Assembly (NCBI RefSeq): GCF_000009765.2 | Contig: NC_003155.5 | Coordinates: forward strand, 806,001 to 870,000 | Reading direction: 5' to 3' | DNA from: Streptomyces avermitilis MA-4680 = NBRC 14893 | Lineage (GTDB): Bacteria; Actinomycetota; Actinomycetes; Streptomycetales; Streptomycetaceae | Length of the DNA stretch: 64,000 nucleotides | In this document: piece after piece, positions 25,909 to 34,273 of the stretch | Numbering within the stretch: position 1 is the stretch's first letter | How the letters are laid out: each line of letters opens with the position of its first letter | Position numbers and translations under genes: made by a program | Notes under the pieces: model-generated | What the model saw: only the letters and a program-made list of their open reading frames with translations | The model's database searches: none | What the model was told of the DNA's origin: nothing

Positions 25909-26024
25909 AATGGAGTGCGGGGATCGTCGAGGGGCATGTGAACCGGGTGAAAGCCCTCAAGAGGGCTATGTATCGCAGGGCGCCCTTTGAACTCCTCCGC
26001 ATCCGCATCCTCACCCAGCCATGA
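25909..26024 (+). pseudogene. ISL3-family transposase, C-terminal remnant
   Basis: 'WSAGIVEGHVNRVKALKRAM' and 'APFELLRIRILTQP' form the usual C terminus of Streptomyces ISL3 transposases. It joins in frame to the 'LTLE' that ends at 24394 once the inserted element and one AAT copy are removed. Confidence 0.85.
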
Positions 26025-26100
26025 CAGTCACGAAACTTGTGGCGCTGGGTGTTCACGAACTTCCACTGCGGCTCGGCGTCCATGTACCAGGGTGTGCGTC

Positions 26101-26638
26101 ATGGATGGAGTTACTGGGGGCACTGTTTTCGCCCTGATCGGTGTCCTTCTCGGGACCGTGGGAGCCCTCGTCGGGCAGCATCTGGCAACCCGCGTCGAAG
26201 TCAACGCGATCGGCAGCAGCGCACGGACGGAGTCCGCGCTGAGCGCAAAGAAGCCATCCTGGGCTTCCTGGCTGCCGCGCAACGAGTCGAGCTGATACTC
26301 GATCGCAGAGAACTTGGCCTGTCGGCTCCTGAAGACCCACAAGACGAGAAACTGCATGACCTGTGGCTGGCGAAGAAGGCCATTGAGTTGGCCTACACAC
26401 ACGACACGGGCCAGGCTGCCCATGACTACACCAAGGCGCTACATGCACCCATGCGCAACACCGTTGCGCCTGAGCTTGCTCCCACCGAACGGGACTCTCG
26501 CTATGCTCATGCAAGCGGCACGCGACGCCTTGGAGAGCGGCCGCCCGAGGATCCAGCGATGATGCCCAACCGACTCGTCAGCCTCTCCTGCCTACCCTGT
26601 GATCGCGATCTTGGCGGAACTGCAGACAGAGTCTTGTA
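26101..26638 (+). pseudogene. Small membrane-anchored protein, frameshifted
   Basis: ATG at 26101 starts a single hydrophobic anchor ('VFALIGVLLGTVGALVGQHL') followed by 'ATRVEVNA'. The natural helical continuation 'ERKEAILGFLAAAQRVELIL' is in another frame from about 26230 and runs to 26638. Joined, the parts make a protein with a signal anchor and a cytoplasmic helical domain, a common Streptomyces architecture of unknown function. Confidence 0.5.
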
Positions 26639-26772
26639 AACGACGAGGGGCGCTCCCCTTTCCTGAGTTGATTACGAGTTGATGGTTGTGGGGATGGCGG
26701 GGAGCGCAGAGTGCACGGCGGCCAGCCAACTGTGAGGTCGGCGGGCCGGCAGGGTGCCTATGCTGACGCACC

Positions 26773-27166
26773 ATGGAACAGGAGCTGGAGACTCCTTTGA
26801 CCGGGGCCCTGCCAAGGTCCGCGAGAGCCTCGGCTTTCAGCACGGTGAGAACCGGACTGACTTCCGGGCACGTGACTGGTCGCCCGCCCAGATCACCGCT
26901 GCGGCGCAATTGCTGCGCCGACTGCACGACGCGACCGCCGACACGCCGATCGCGGGCGGCGAGGAGACGGTGTGCCACAACGGTTTCTCCCCGCTCGACG
27001 TCGCCTTCGTCGACGGCCTTCCTGTCTCCGCCTTCGCCTTCGACCAGGCCGCTCCTGACCCCCGCATGACCTCGCCTGTTCCGCCTGGCTGTGGCTACTC
27101 GGCGCCGACATCGCCCGCCCTCTCGACCGCCAACTGGCCCTGCTGCGTACGTTCCTGGACCTGTAC
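26773..27166 (+). pseudogene. Aminoglycoside-phosphotransferase-like gene, degraded
   Basis: The start 'MEQELETPLTG' and the later 'CHNGFSPLDVAFVDGLPVSA' (the HxxxxxxD catalytic segment of APH-fold kinases, here in an altered form) and 'WLWLLGADIARPLDRQLALL' are all recognisable but lie in different frames, and a central part seems deleted. The 3' end is cut abruptly at 27166 where the duplicated TetR segment begins. Confidence 0.6.
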
Positions 27167-27469
27167 CCAGGGCGCCCGCCTTGGCGGTCAGCTCGTCGAA
27201 GCTCGTGTGGAGCAGGGCATCGAGCAGCGCCTCGCGTGTCGGGAAGTGACGCAGCAGCGTCGCGAGTCCGACCTCGGCCCTGCGCGCGATGTCGCGCAGC
27301 GACACGTCCACGCCCTGCTCGGTGATGGCGGCGCCCGCTACCGCGAGCAGGTGGTCGCGGTTCTTCCTGGCGTCGGCCCGCATCGGCCCCCCTTGACTAT
27401 CCGGATCAGTGGTCCATATATTCGGATCAGTGGTCCGCTTATGTGGACCGCTGATCCGAATAAGCCTAT
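27167..27469 (-). repeat. 303-bp inverted repeat, right copy, with TetR fragment
   Basis: Reverse-complement duplicate of 21468-21770. It holds the first 72 codons of the TetR gene (27383 down to 27168) and the complete three-half-site operator. The TetR frame runs out into unrelated sequence at 27166, so this copy encodes no full repressor. Confidence 0.9.
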
Positions 27470-27470
27470 G
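27414..27470. promoter_or_regulatory. TetR-type operator before the dehydrogenase, second copy
   Basis: Identical in reverse to 21479-21535. It lies about 25-80 bp upstream of the dehydrogenase start, the expected place for repression of that gene. Confidence 0.7.
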
Positions 27471-27494
27471 CCGCACTGCGGGCAGGAGAAAACG

Positions 27495-28505
27495 ATGCCG
27501 ACACACACGATGAGGGCGGTCCGGCTCCATGAGCACGGCGGCCCTGAAGTTCTGCGTTACGACGAGGTGCCGATTCCCGAGCCGGGACCGGGCGAGGTGC
27601 TCGTTCGCGTGCACGCGGTCGGCGTCAATCCTCCGGACTGGTACCTGCGCGACGGGCTGACCAACCTGCCTCCGGAGACGAGGCCCAAGTTCAGCTTGCC
27701 CGTGATTCCGGGGACGGACCTGTCGGGCGTCGTCGAAGCCGTCGCCGCGGACGTGGACGGTCTCTCCGTCGGTGATGAAGTCTTCGGCCTCCTTCGCTTC
27801 CCCAGCTTCGACGGCAGCACATATGCCGAGTACGTGGTCGCGCCTGCGTCGGACCTCGCACTCAAGCCGGCCGGCATCGATCACGTGCACGCCGCCGGGG
27901 CGCCCATGGCCGGGCTCACCGCGTGGCAGTTCCTGATCGAGCTCGGCCACGATCACCCGTCGCCCTTCCAGGCGGCACAGCATCGTCCGGTGCCACTCGG
28001 CGCCAACATGACAGTGCTCATCAACGGTGCCGCGGGCGGCGTGGGGCACTTCGCGCTGCAGCTGGCGAAATGGAAGGGTGCACGTGTCATCGCGGTGGCG
28101 TCGGGCGCGCATGAATCGTTCCTGCGCGAGCTCGGCGCCGACGAGTTCATCGACTACACCAAGAGCCGTCCCGAGGAACTCGTGCACGACGTCGACCTCG
28201 TTCTCGACGCCGTCGGTGGCCCCGACAGCAAGCGATTCCTGCGCACGCTCAAGCGCGGCGGCTCCCAGTTCCCCGTGTTCTTCGGCGAGTTCGACGAAGA
28301 GGAGACCGTGAAGCTGGGCGTCACAGTCACAGGCACCCAGGTCCGCTCGAACGGCGCGCAGCTCGCCGAACTGGGACGCCTGCTCGACGCGGGCACGGTC
28401 CGCGTCGCGATCGACAGCACGTTCGCGCTCGCGGATGCCCGAGCCGCGCACGAACGCGCCGCCCGAGGGCACATCCAGGGCAAGATCGTGCTCACGGTCG
28501 CTTAG
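27495..28505 (+). CDS. NADP-dependent oxidoreductase (quinone-reductase-like MDR)
   Basis: A 336-residue medium-chain dehydrogenase/reductase without the zinc ligands. 'MRAVRLHEHGGPEVLRYDEV' is the typical opening, 'GVNPPDWYLRDG' the substrate-domain segment, and 'VLINGAAGGVGHFALQLAKW' the nucleotide-binding motif. Such enzymes reduce quinones or enones with NADPH. The ATG at 27495 has AGGAGAA upstream. It was presumably paired with a full TetR gene in the divergent position; only a fragment is there now, while the intact repressor lies 6 kb away. Confidence 0.88.
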   Translation: MPTHTMRAVRLHEHGGPEVLRYDEVPIPEPGPGEVLVRVHAVGVNPPDWYLRDGLTNLPPETRPKFSLPVIPGTDLSGVVEAVAADVDGLSVGDEVFGLLRFPSFDGSTYAEYVVAPASDLALKPAGIDHVHAAGAPMAGLTAWQFLIELGHDHPSPFQAAQHRPVPLGANMTVLINGAAGGVGHFALQLAKWKGARVIAVASGAHESFLRELGADEFIDYTKSRPEELVHDVDLVLDAVGGPDSKRFLRTLKRGGSQFPVFFGEFDEEETVKLGVTVTGTQVRSNGAQLAELGRLLDAGTVRVAIDSTFALADARAAHERAARGHIQGKIVLTVA

Positions 28506-28625
28506 GAACGAGCCGTTCCACCGACGCGTCCGGCACTCGTCCGCGGGGCACCGGTGGCCATCGAGACGCCGATGCGGAGGGCTTGGGGCGCGTCTTTCGA
28601 CTAGGGGATGTTGTGAAAGTGCTGG

Positions 28626-28670
28626 TCACAGCCACTCGTTGAGGACTGTGACCAGCACCGTCGCCTCTAG
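28626..28670 (-). pseudogene. IS5-family transposase tail
   Basis: The reverse frame reads 'TVLVTVLNEWL' and stop, then CCAGCACTTTCAC. The last ~50 bases closely match the end of the longer IS5 remnant at 30048, in the same orientation. Confidence 0.5.
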
Positions 28671-28686
28671 GGCGGCAAGGGGCCGG

Positions 28687-29568
28687 TCAGTGCACCAGCA
28701 GGTTGATCACACCCGTGAGGTCCTCCTCGCCGCTGCCCTCGGCTAGGCGACGGCGCATCAGCTCGAAGTAAGGGCTGAGCAGTTCGGGACTGACGCCCTG
28801 CTGCTCGGCTGTGCTCAGGAAGGTCGGCGTGCCGGCCACCTGCATGGCGAGAGTGGAGACGACACCCTTGGTGTAGTCGCCGCTCCGCAGATGGTCGGCG
28901 GTCTGATGAACTGCCGGGGCCATAGCGACGAGCCAGTCGGCGAGCATCGGGGCGAGTGACGTGGGGTCGATGTCCTCCTTGTGGATCAGGGCAAAGGCGT
29001 GTGCGACCCCGGCGAACATCCCGTACATGGCGCTGAGCAGAGCCATGTCGTGCAGGGCCGCGAAGCCCGCGTCCATGCCGACGTAGGTGGTGCCGGCCGG
29101 GATGCCCAGGGTCTCCTGGTGCCGCTCGAACAGCTCCCGCGAGCCGCTGCAGAAGACGTAGCTGCCGGCTTCCGGGACGCCGATCATCGGAGGGACAGCC
29201 ATGATCCCGCCGTCCAGGTAGCGGGCGCCGCGTTCGTTGGCCCACTCGGCGCGGGCGCGGGCCTGGGCAGGGGTGCTGGTGGTCAGGTTGACCAGGTCCG
29301 TGTCGGCCAGGTCGATGCCAGCCAGCACCTCGTCGACCGAAGAGTCGTCCAACAGACAAACAATGACCAGGGTGTTCGCTGCGACCGCCTCAGCGGCGCT
29401 GTCCGCGACCCTTGCACCCTCGGCGGCGAGCGCCGCGGCACGGGCCGGCGTGCGGTTCCAGACGGTGAGCCGGTGGCCGGCGGCAAGCCAGGTACGGGCC
29501 AGCGCGGTGCCCATCGCGCCGAGTCCCAGCATCGTGACGGGTGTCTTCTCAACAGCATTCTGTGTCAT
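28687..29568 (-). CDS. NAD(P)-dependent imine-reductase-like oxidoreductase
   Basis: A 293-residue member of the 6-phosphogluconate/beta-hydroxyacid dehydrogenase-like fold. 'VTMLGLGAMGTALARTWLAAGH' binds the dinucleotide, 'VWNRTPARA' carries the Arg for NADP phosphate, and the helical C-terminal domain with 'ALHDMALLSAMYGMFAG' is typical of bacterial imine reductases. The natural substrate is unknown. It is divergent from an HxlR regulator across a 96-bp region that holds a CACT/AGTG inverted repeat. Confidence 0.82.
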   Translation of the reverse strand: MTQNAVEKTPVTMLGLGAMGTALARTWLAAGHRLTVWNRTPARAAALAAEGARVADSAAEAVAANTLVIVCLLDDSSVDEVLAGIDLADTDLVNLTTSTPAQARARAEWANERGARYLDGGIMAVPPMIGVPEAGSYVFCSGSRELFERHQETLGIPAGTTYVGMDAGFAALHDMALLSAMYGMFAGVAHAFALIHKEDIDPTSLAPMLADWLVAMAPAVHQTADHLRSGDYTKGVVSTLAMQVAGTPTFLSTAEQQGVSPELLSPYFELMRRRLAEGSGEEDLTGVINLLVH

Positions 29569-29604
29569 GCCGATTAGGCTGGTCACAGGCTCGGGGGTGA
29601 TCAA

Positions 29605-29630
29605 GTACGCACTTCGGAGTGGGTGGTTAC
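29605..29630. promoter_or_regulatory. Probable HxlR operator
   Basis: GTACGCACTTCGGAGTGGGT lies between the two divergent genes. CACT and AGTG are inverted around TCGG, in the centre of the shared promoter region, as expected for a dimeric HxlR regulator. Confidence 0.4.
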
Positions 29631-29664
29631 CCTGGGGTGAGCGAGCACGTCAGGAGGGTGGGGC

Positions 29665-30027
29665 ATGACGACACTGAACCGGCCGGGCGCACCAGACGGA
29701 CACGTCTGCGGGATCGACACCGTGATGGAGGTGATCGGCGGCAAGTGGAAGGTGCTGATCCTCTGGGCGCTCCACGAGCGCCCCCACTGCCGCTTCGGCG
29801 AGCTGCGTCGGCTGCTTCCGGGGATCACCGAGAAGGTGCTGTCCTCTCACCTACGCGAGATGGAAGCGGACGGCGTCGTGCACCGCGTCTCCTACGACGA
29901 GGTGCCGCCCCGCGTCGAGTACTCGCTGACCGAGGACGGCACGCGCCTCAACGACGCACTCCAGCCGCTGGCCGCCTGGGGACGCGAGCGGTCGACCGCT
30001 CGAGGACTGGAAGAGGGGGCGGGCTAG
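29665..30027 (+). CDS. HxlR-family transcriptional regulator
   Basis: A 120-residue winged-helix regulator with the family hallmarks: an N-terminal Cys ('HVCGIDTVMEVIGGKWKVLI'), 'RFGELRRLLPGITEKVLSSHLREME' and 'RVEYSLTEDG'. It has GGAGGG upstream of the ATG. It probably controls the divergent imine-reductase-like gene, perhaps through redox or electrophile sensing at the conserved Cys. Confidence 0.88.
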   Translation: MTTLNRPGAPDGHVCGIDTVMEVIGGKWKVLILWALHERPHCRFGELRRLLPGITEKVLSSHLREMEADGVVHRVSYDEVPPRVEYSLTEDGTRLNDALQPLAAWGRERSTARGLEEGAG

Positions 30028-30047
30028 GCGTTTGGTGAAGGTGCTGG

Positions 30048-30215
30048 TCACAGCCACTCGTCCAGGACGGCGACCAACACACTCGCCTCGTAGCGGACGG
30101 CAAGCTGGTCGTATCTCGTGACCACCGCCCAGTTGCGCTTGAGGCGGTTGATCCCGCATTCGACGGCATGGCGCTCGCAGTAGCTGAACGGGCAGCCGGC
30201 AGGCTGGGCGGACTC
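30048..30215 (-). pseudogene. IS5-family transposase, C-terminal remnant
   Basis: The frame reads 'ERHAVECGINRLKRNWAVV' then 'RYDQLAVRYEASVLVAVLDE' and 'WL', the usual end of IS5-type DDE transposases (the E-containing third motif is 'AVECGINRLK'). No upstream transposase sequence is left. Confidence 0.7.
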
Positions 30216-30552
30216 AAGCCGGGCGGCCGGTTCGACCGCACGAGGATGCAGGCCCTCATGGCGGCCGCCTGGTTACATGACCAAACGGTGAGGGCTGCCG
30301 CGTGAGCCTCAACTCCCTTACTACGGTGTCCGGATACACCAGAACACCACCGCCGACAGCCCGGCCGACGCCGGGGCGGCGAAAAAGTTGGTGTGCGGGG
30401 CCGACGGAAGCGGGTAACGTCTTCGTCATGTTCTTCCAGACGCCGATTTACGAGTGAGAGCGTGATGGGCCCCTGCTGACGTCCTTCGACGTCGCCGCCC
30501 GTCCCCCACCGATGAATCCGTAGATCACTTCAAACCATTACCGGGAGAACCC
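30216..30552. other. Intergenic, no supported gene
   Basis: Only an eight-to-nine-codon frame 'MFFQTPIYE' near 30429 and a few GC-driven frames are seen. The last bases supply GGGAGAA, the ribosome site of the DUF6243 gene. Confidence 0.45.
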
Positions 30553-30768
30553 GTGACCGTGAGCAAGAACATCAACAACCCCGTGGGCATGGGCGGCGGC
30601 CAGCGCAAGAAGCTGTCCCGCGCCGAACGGCAGAACAACGGTCCGCACCGGAACCTCGACCGCCAGGGTGCAGCCGACCAGAAGGCGGAGCTGGTGCGCA
30701 AGATGCGCGAGAAGGCAGGCGCAGCTGAGGGCGCCGGGCAGGCGGGCGACGGCTCCGCACAGAGCTGA
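30553..30768 (+). CDS. DUF6243-family small protein
   Basis: A 71-residue, strongly basic, Gly/Asn-rich protein beginning 'MTVSKNINNPVGMGGGQRKK', matching the Streptomyces DUF6243 family as I know it. It is probably intrinsically disordered and cytoplasmic, and its function is not known. The GTG start has GGGAGAA upstream. A long perfect hairpin follows the gene. Confidence 0.8.
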   Translation: MTVSKNINNPVGMGGGQRKKLSRAERQNNGPHRNLDRQGAADQKAELVRKMREKAGAAEGAGQAGDGSAQS

Positions 30769-30800
30769 CGCACCGCCGCCGCAGGGCGGCACCGCACGAG

Positions 30801-30837
30801 GCAGGGCCCGGACCGCGACGCGCGGTCCGGGCCCTGC
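30801..30837 (+). terminator. Strong hairpin terminator after DUF6243 gene
   Basis: A perfect 17-bp stem, starting GCAGGGCCCGGACCGCG, with a 3-base ACG loop, about 30 bases after the stop codon. There is no T-tract, which is common for Streptomyces terminators. Confidence 0.75.
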
Positions 30838-31090
30838 TGCCGTATCGGGGCCCTGCTGCCGTGCCGGGCGCGGCCGGTCCGGGTCAGCTCTCGGCCGACC
30901 ACCCGCGTCTCAGCTGACCACCCGCGGCAGCCGCAGATTCGGCAGCACCGTCACCGCCACCACCCCGAGCTGCACCAGCAGCTCAGCGCGTTCCCCGTGC
31001 CCAGCCCGGGCGACACCACAGCCAAGGCCTGCCCCGCATCGTTGAGGCGGGCGGCTGAGGAAGCGAGGGCTCGCCGCCTACCCTCAGGTC
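30838..31090. other. Gene-tail-like sequence, unassigned
   Basis: On the minus strand a short frame ends 'LLVQLGVVAVTVLPNLRLPR' and 'VVS' at about 30912. It could be the end of a lost membrane-protein gene; no start or family is visible. Confidence 0.3.
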
Positions 31091-31753
31091 ATGCAGCCGC
31101 CTCAGGATCCGTCGAACGTCACGCATGTCCTTGTGGCAGCCTTTCCGGCACGTCTTGCCGGTGCCGTGCAGAGCGTCTTGGCGGTGATGCCGGACGCCAG
31201 GCTCGCGCCAGCGGAGTCATTCGAGGTTGTTGAGGTGCAGGGCGAGACCGTCGCCATCCCCTACCGGATCTACAACGAGGAGCCGGAGACCGGCGGCTCG
31301 GAGCGGCCACTGACCGAAACCCAGCAGATGATCTTGCATTGCCTGTACTCACGGCACAGTGATGGGAGGGTCCGCCAGCGCCACCTCGAAAAGATCATGG
31401 CGTCGAGCGAGCCATGGGTGGTCCCATTCGTGGTGCAGTTGGCCGGCGAGTACGTGCTGGAGATCCTTGACGCGATCGGCCTGGGTGTTCCCGGCCTCGC
31501 TGCCCCGGGGTCGGCTGACCGCAGGCTCTATGGCGAGTTCATCGAGCGCAATCCAGACTTCTTCGCACGCACGGAGCGACGCGTGGTGAGCTACTGGTCG
31601 TGCTACTACCGTCGGAAATATGAAGTGTTCGGGACGTATCCGGGGTCAGCGCTGATGGAGGCGTTCCGGGCCGCCGCGTCAGAACACGCCGGCGTGCAGT
31701 GGCCGCGGCGCACACCGCCGCCGTCGGCGACATGTTCGGCGGGTCCGCCTTAG
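31091..31753 (+). CDS. Hypothetical protein, about 220 residues
   Basis: A soluble protein with no domain I recognise. 'FEVVEVQGETVAIPYRIYNE' is a beta-rich segment, 'TETQQMILHCLYSRHSDGRV' and 'EPWVVPFVVQLAGEYVLEIL' are helical, and 'NPDFFARTERRVVSYWSCYY' is Tyr/Trp-rich. Codon use is typical of a real gene. The last ~25 residues are low in quality and may result from a frameshift. ATG start at 31091. Confidence 0.65.
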   Translation: MQPPQDPSNVTHVLVAAFPARLAGAVQSVLAVMPDARLAPAESFEVVEVQGETVAIPYRIYNEEPETGGSERPLTETQQMILHCLYSRHSDGRVRQRHLEKIMASSEPWVVPFVVQLAGEYVLEILDAIGLGVPGLAAPGSADRRLYGEFIERNPDFFARTERRVVSYWSCYYRRKYEVFGTYPGSALMEAFRAAASEHAGVQWPRRTPPPSATCSAGPP

Positions 31754-31898
31754 GACTCCTCACAAAAGTGGTGGACTTGACCTGGTCAGAAGTCGGTGTC
31801 GCGCACGAGACCGCCGGGTATCGGGACGCGGTCAGCCGCGTAATCGCACGCGTCAAACCCGGCGACGTCGGCGACCATCCCCGGGATACTGGTCGCCC

Positions 31899-32645
31899 AT
31901 GGATGAGGTCGAAGTCGTTGTCGCCCATTCCGAGCGCGCGACCCTGCGCGTCGGCGACGTGTTTCTGAAGGTGGACGCCGATCAGGCGCGCATCGACGTC
32001 GAGGTCGAGGCGATGTCCCTCGCGCCGGTCCCGACCCCGGAGGTCCTGTGGCGCAAGCCGCCCGTGCTCGCGATCGCCGCACTCCCGGGGACGACGCTTG
32101 GGCGCCTCGGCGGGCCGTCGACCGGGTCGTCGGCGGCGTGGGCCGCGGCGGGCACCGCCATCCGGAAGCTGCACGACGCGCCGCTGCCGCCCCGGGCCGG
32201 CCGGGCCGGCCGGAGCATCGTCGCGTTGGCGGCGGAACTCGACGCAGAGTGCGAGTTGCTCGTGACGAACGGCCTCCTGCCCGCTGACCTGGTCACCCGC
32301 AACCGCCAGGTCGCCGAGGCCGCGCTCCGGCCGTGGACTGCGGCGTTCACGCACGGCGACCTGCAGATCGCGCACGTCTTCGTCGAGGGCAACGAGGTCA
32401 CGGGCATCATCGACTGGTCCGAGGCGGGCCAGGGTGATGCCCTGTACGACCTCGCCACCTTCACGCTCGGACACGAGGAGCACCTCGACGACGTCGTCGC
32501 CGGCTATGGCACCGACATCGACCTCGACGTGATCCACGCGTGGTGGTCGTTGCGAAGCCTGCTGGTGGTTCGCTGGCTGACCGAGCACGGCTTCGACCCG
32601 TTCGCGCCGGGCTGTGAGGTCGACGTGCTGAGATCCCGGATGTGA
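31899..32645 (+). CDS. Phosphotransferase, APH/ChoK fold
   Basis: A 248-residue kinase-like protein. The Brenner motif is 'FTHGDLQIAHVFVEG' (HGDxxxxH, where many relatives have HGDxxxxN), and 'GIIDWSEAGQGD' is the Mg-binding IDW segment. The N-terminal lobe is short, with Lys in 'DVFLKVDAD'. It probably phosphorylates a small metabolite or drug. It stands alone. Confidence 0.8.
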   Translation: MDEVEVVVAHSERATLRVGDVFLKVDADQARIDVEVEAMSLAPVPTPEVLWRKPPVLAIAALPGTTLGRLGGPSTGSSAAWAAAGTAIRKLHDAPLPPRAGRAGRSIVALAAELDAECELLVTNGLLPADLVTRNRQVAEAALRPWTAAFTHGDLQIAHVFVEGNEVTGIIDWSEAGQGDALYDLATFTLGHEEHLDDVVAGYGTDIDLDVIHAWWSLRSLLVVRWLTEHGFDPFAPGCEVDVLRSRM

Positions 32646-32729
32646 GGCTGCGCGGCCCGACTGCTACGACCGCGTTCTGACGCATCGAGCAGGCCACCCC
32701 CCTGGAGCGATCGCCCGCCCTTCCTCCCG

Positions 32730-33382
32730 ACAAAGTGCGGTGCGCAGTCGTCGCCGGCAGATGACGGCGCAGCCGAGGGTGACGAACGCGTGGTGGATGT
32801 CGTCGCGGATCTCCCAGCGGATGCGCAGGCGGCGGAACCAGTGCAGCAGCGCGATCGCTCCTTCCGCGACCCAGCGGTACACGCCCAGGCCGGAGCCGTG
32901 CCCGGTGCCGCGCCGGGCGAGGCGCGGGGTGATCTGGAACCGGCGGACCTGTCCTGGTAGACCTCGTGGTCATAGCCGCGGTCGGCGTACAGATACCTGG
33001 GGCGGCTCAGTGGCTGGCCGCGCTTGCCGCCGATCGGCGGGACGGCCTGGATCAGCGGGATCAGTTGCTGACGTCGTTGCGGTTGCCGCCGGTGGTGATT
33101 GCCGCGAGCGGGATGCCGTGCGCCTCGACCATCAGGTGGTGCTTGCTGCCGACCTTGCCCCCGGCCACCAGGGACGGACCGGCGGCCGGCCCACACTTCA
33201 TCGCGCGGATGTGGCCGGGGTCGACCGCTGCGCGGGAGGGGTCCAGCAGGTCTGCGGCCCGCAGCTCGGACAGCAGCAGCTCGTGCCGGCGCTGCCACAC
33301 CCCGGCCTCGTTCCAGTCCCGCAGCCGTCGCCAGCAGGTCATCCCCGAGCCGATGCCCAGCTGTCGTCCAGGTCGTAGGCGT
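32730..33382 (-). pseudogene. IS5-family transposase, multiply frameshifted
   Basis: Three pieces in different frames follow one another on the minus strand. 'TCWRRLRDWNEAGVWQRRHE' to 'AITTGGNRNDV' comes first, 'QLIPLIQAVPPIGGKRGQPL' to 'YLYADRGYDHEVY' carries the second catalytic Asp, and 'YRWVAEGAIALLHWFRRLRI' carries the Glu. At least two frameshifts make it inactive. Confidence 0.8.
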
Positions 33383-33489
33383 CTGGATAGTCGCAGGATG
33401 CTGCCAGCATCAACGAGAACTGACAGGCCGTCATTCCCGGAGGTCCAGAAACCTCCTTTTGTCAGGAGTCGTAAGCGCAGTCGTCGTCC

Positions 33490-34273
33490 TACCCGGCGAG
33501 GGCGAAATTGTGTAGGCGGGCGATGCCGAGCATGGCGTGGTGGACGCCGTCGCCATTGAGGCGGCAGTCGCGCAGGATCTTCCAGGTCTTCATGCGGGCG
33601 AAGACATGCTCGACACGGGCGCCGACTTGCCTGTGCGAGCGGTTGTGCGCCTCTATCCAGGCCACGAGCTCGGCTTCCCTCTTTCACGGCGGTGAGGGAT
33701 GAGGAGCCCGGTGCCCTGGTAGCCACCGTCGGGGATGGTGACCGCGTGGCCCACAGCGGCCTTGGCGCCGGATCCCGCCCATGCCTTGCAGTCGTCGCGG
33801 TTACCGGGGTAGTGGTCGGCCGATCACGACGACCAGGCGACTGTCGGCGTCAATGACCACCTGATGGTTGGTGGAGTGCCGATAGTTCTTGGACTGCTTG
33901 GCCACCGTGCGGTCGCGAGTGGGCACCAAAGTGCCGTCCACGATCAGCACAGCGTCATTCCGGAAACGTCTGCGGGGTTGGAGAGCGAGATGCGGACCGA
34001 GCTGGTCGATGACCTGGTCGGCAGCGGACTTCCAGCCACCGAAGAGGGGTGCCAACTGGCGCATCGTCAAGTTGGTACGCCAGTACGTTACGACCAGCAT
34101 GACCCGGTCCTGGAACGGCGGCCCCAGGGCCGTCCGCAGCGGACCACATCGGCGCCCTCGCGCCGCAGTGCGCTCACCAGCCCCCGGAGCTGTCGCGGAC
34201 GCGGACTCGGCCCCGTGAACTGGGCTATCCACGAAGGCTCCGCCGCTGAGATCACACCAGGCACGCCAGACAC
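33490..34273 (-). pseudogene. IS5-family (DDE_Tnp_4) transposase, frameshifted
   Basis: The minus strand carries 'VTYWRTNLTMRQLAPLFGGW', then 'VLIVDGTLVPTRDRTVAKQS' with the first Asp, and the C-terminal 'KTWKILRDCRLNGDGVHHAM' in another frame. Frameshifts lie near 34110 and 33800 and between 33700 and 33600. A shorter relative of this element is at 60319-60660. Confidence 0.75.

Noticed and set aside
26592..28472. 626-residue minus-strand open frame containing a TetR-like part
   Set aside because: Only the part at 27167-27383 is TetR-like, and it is the duplicated fragment. The rest is antisense to the dehydrogenase and the APH-like remnant.
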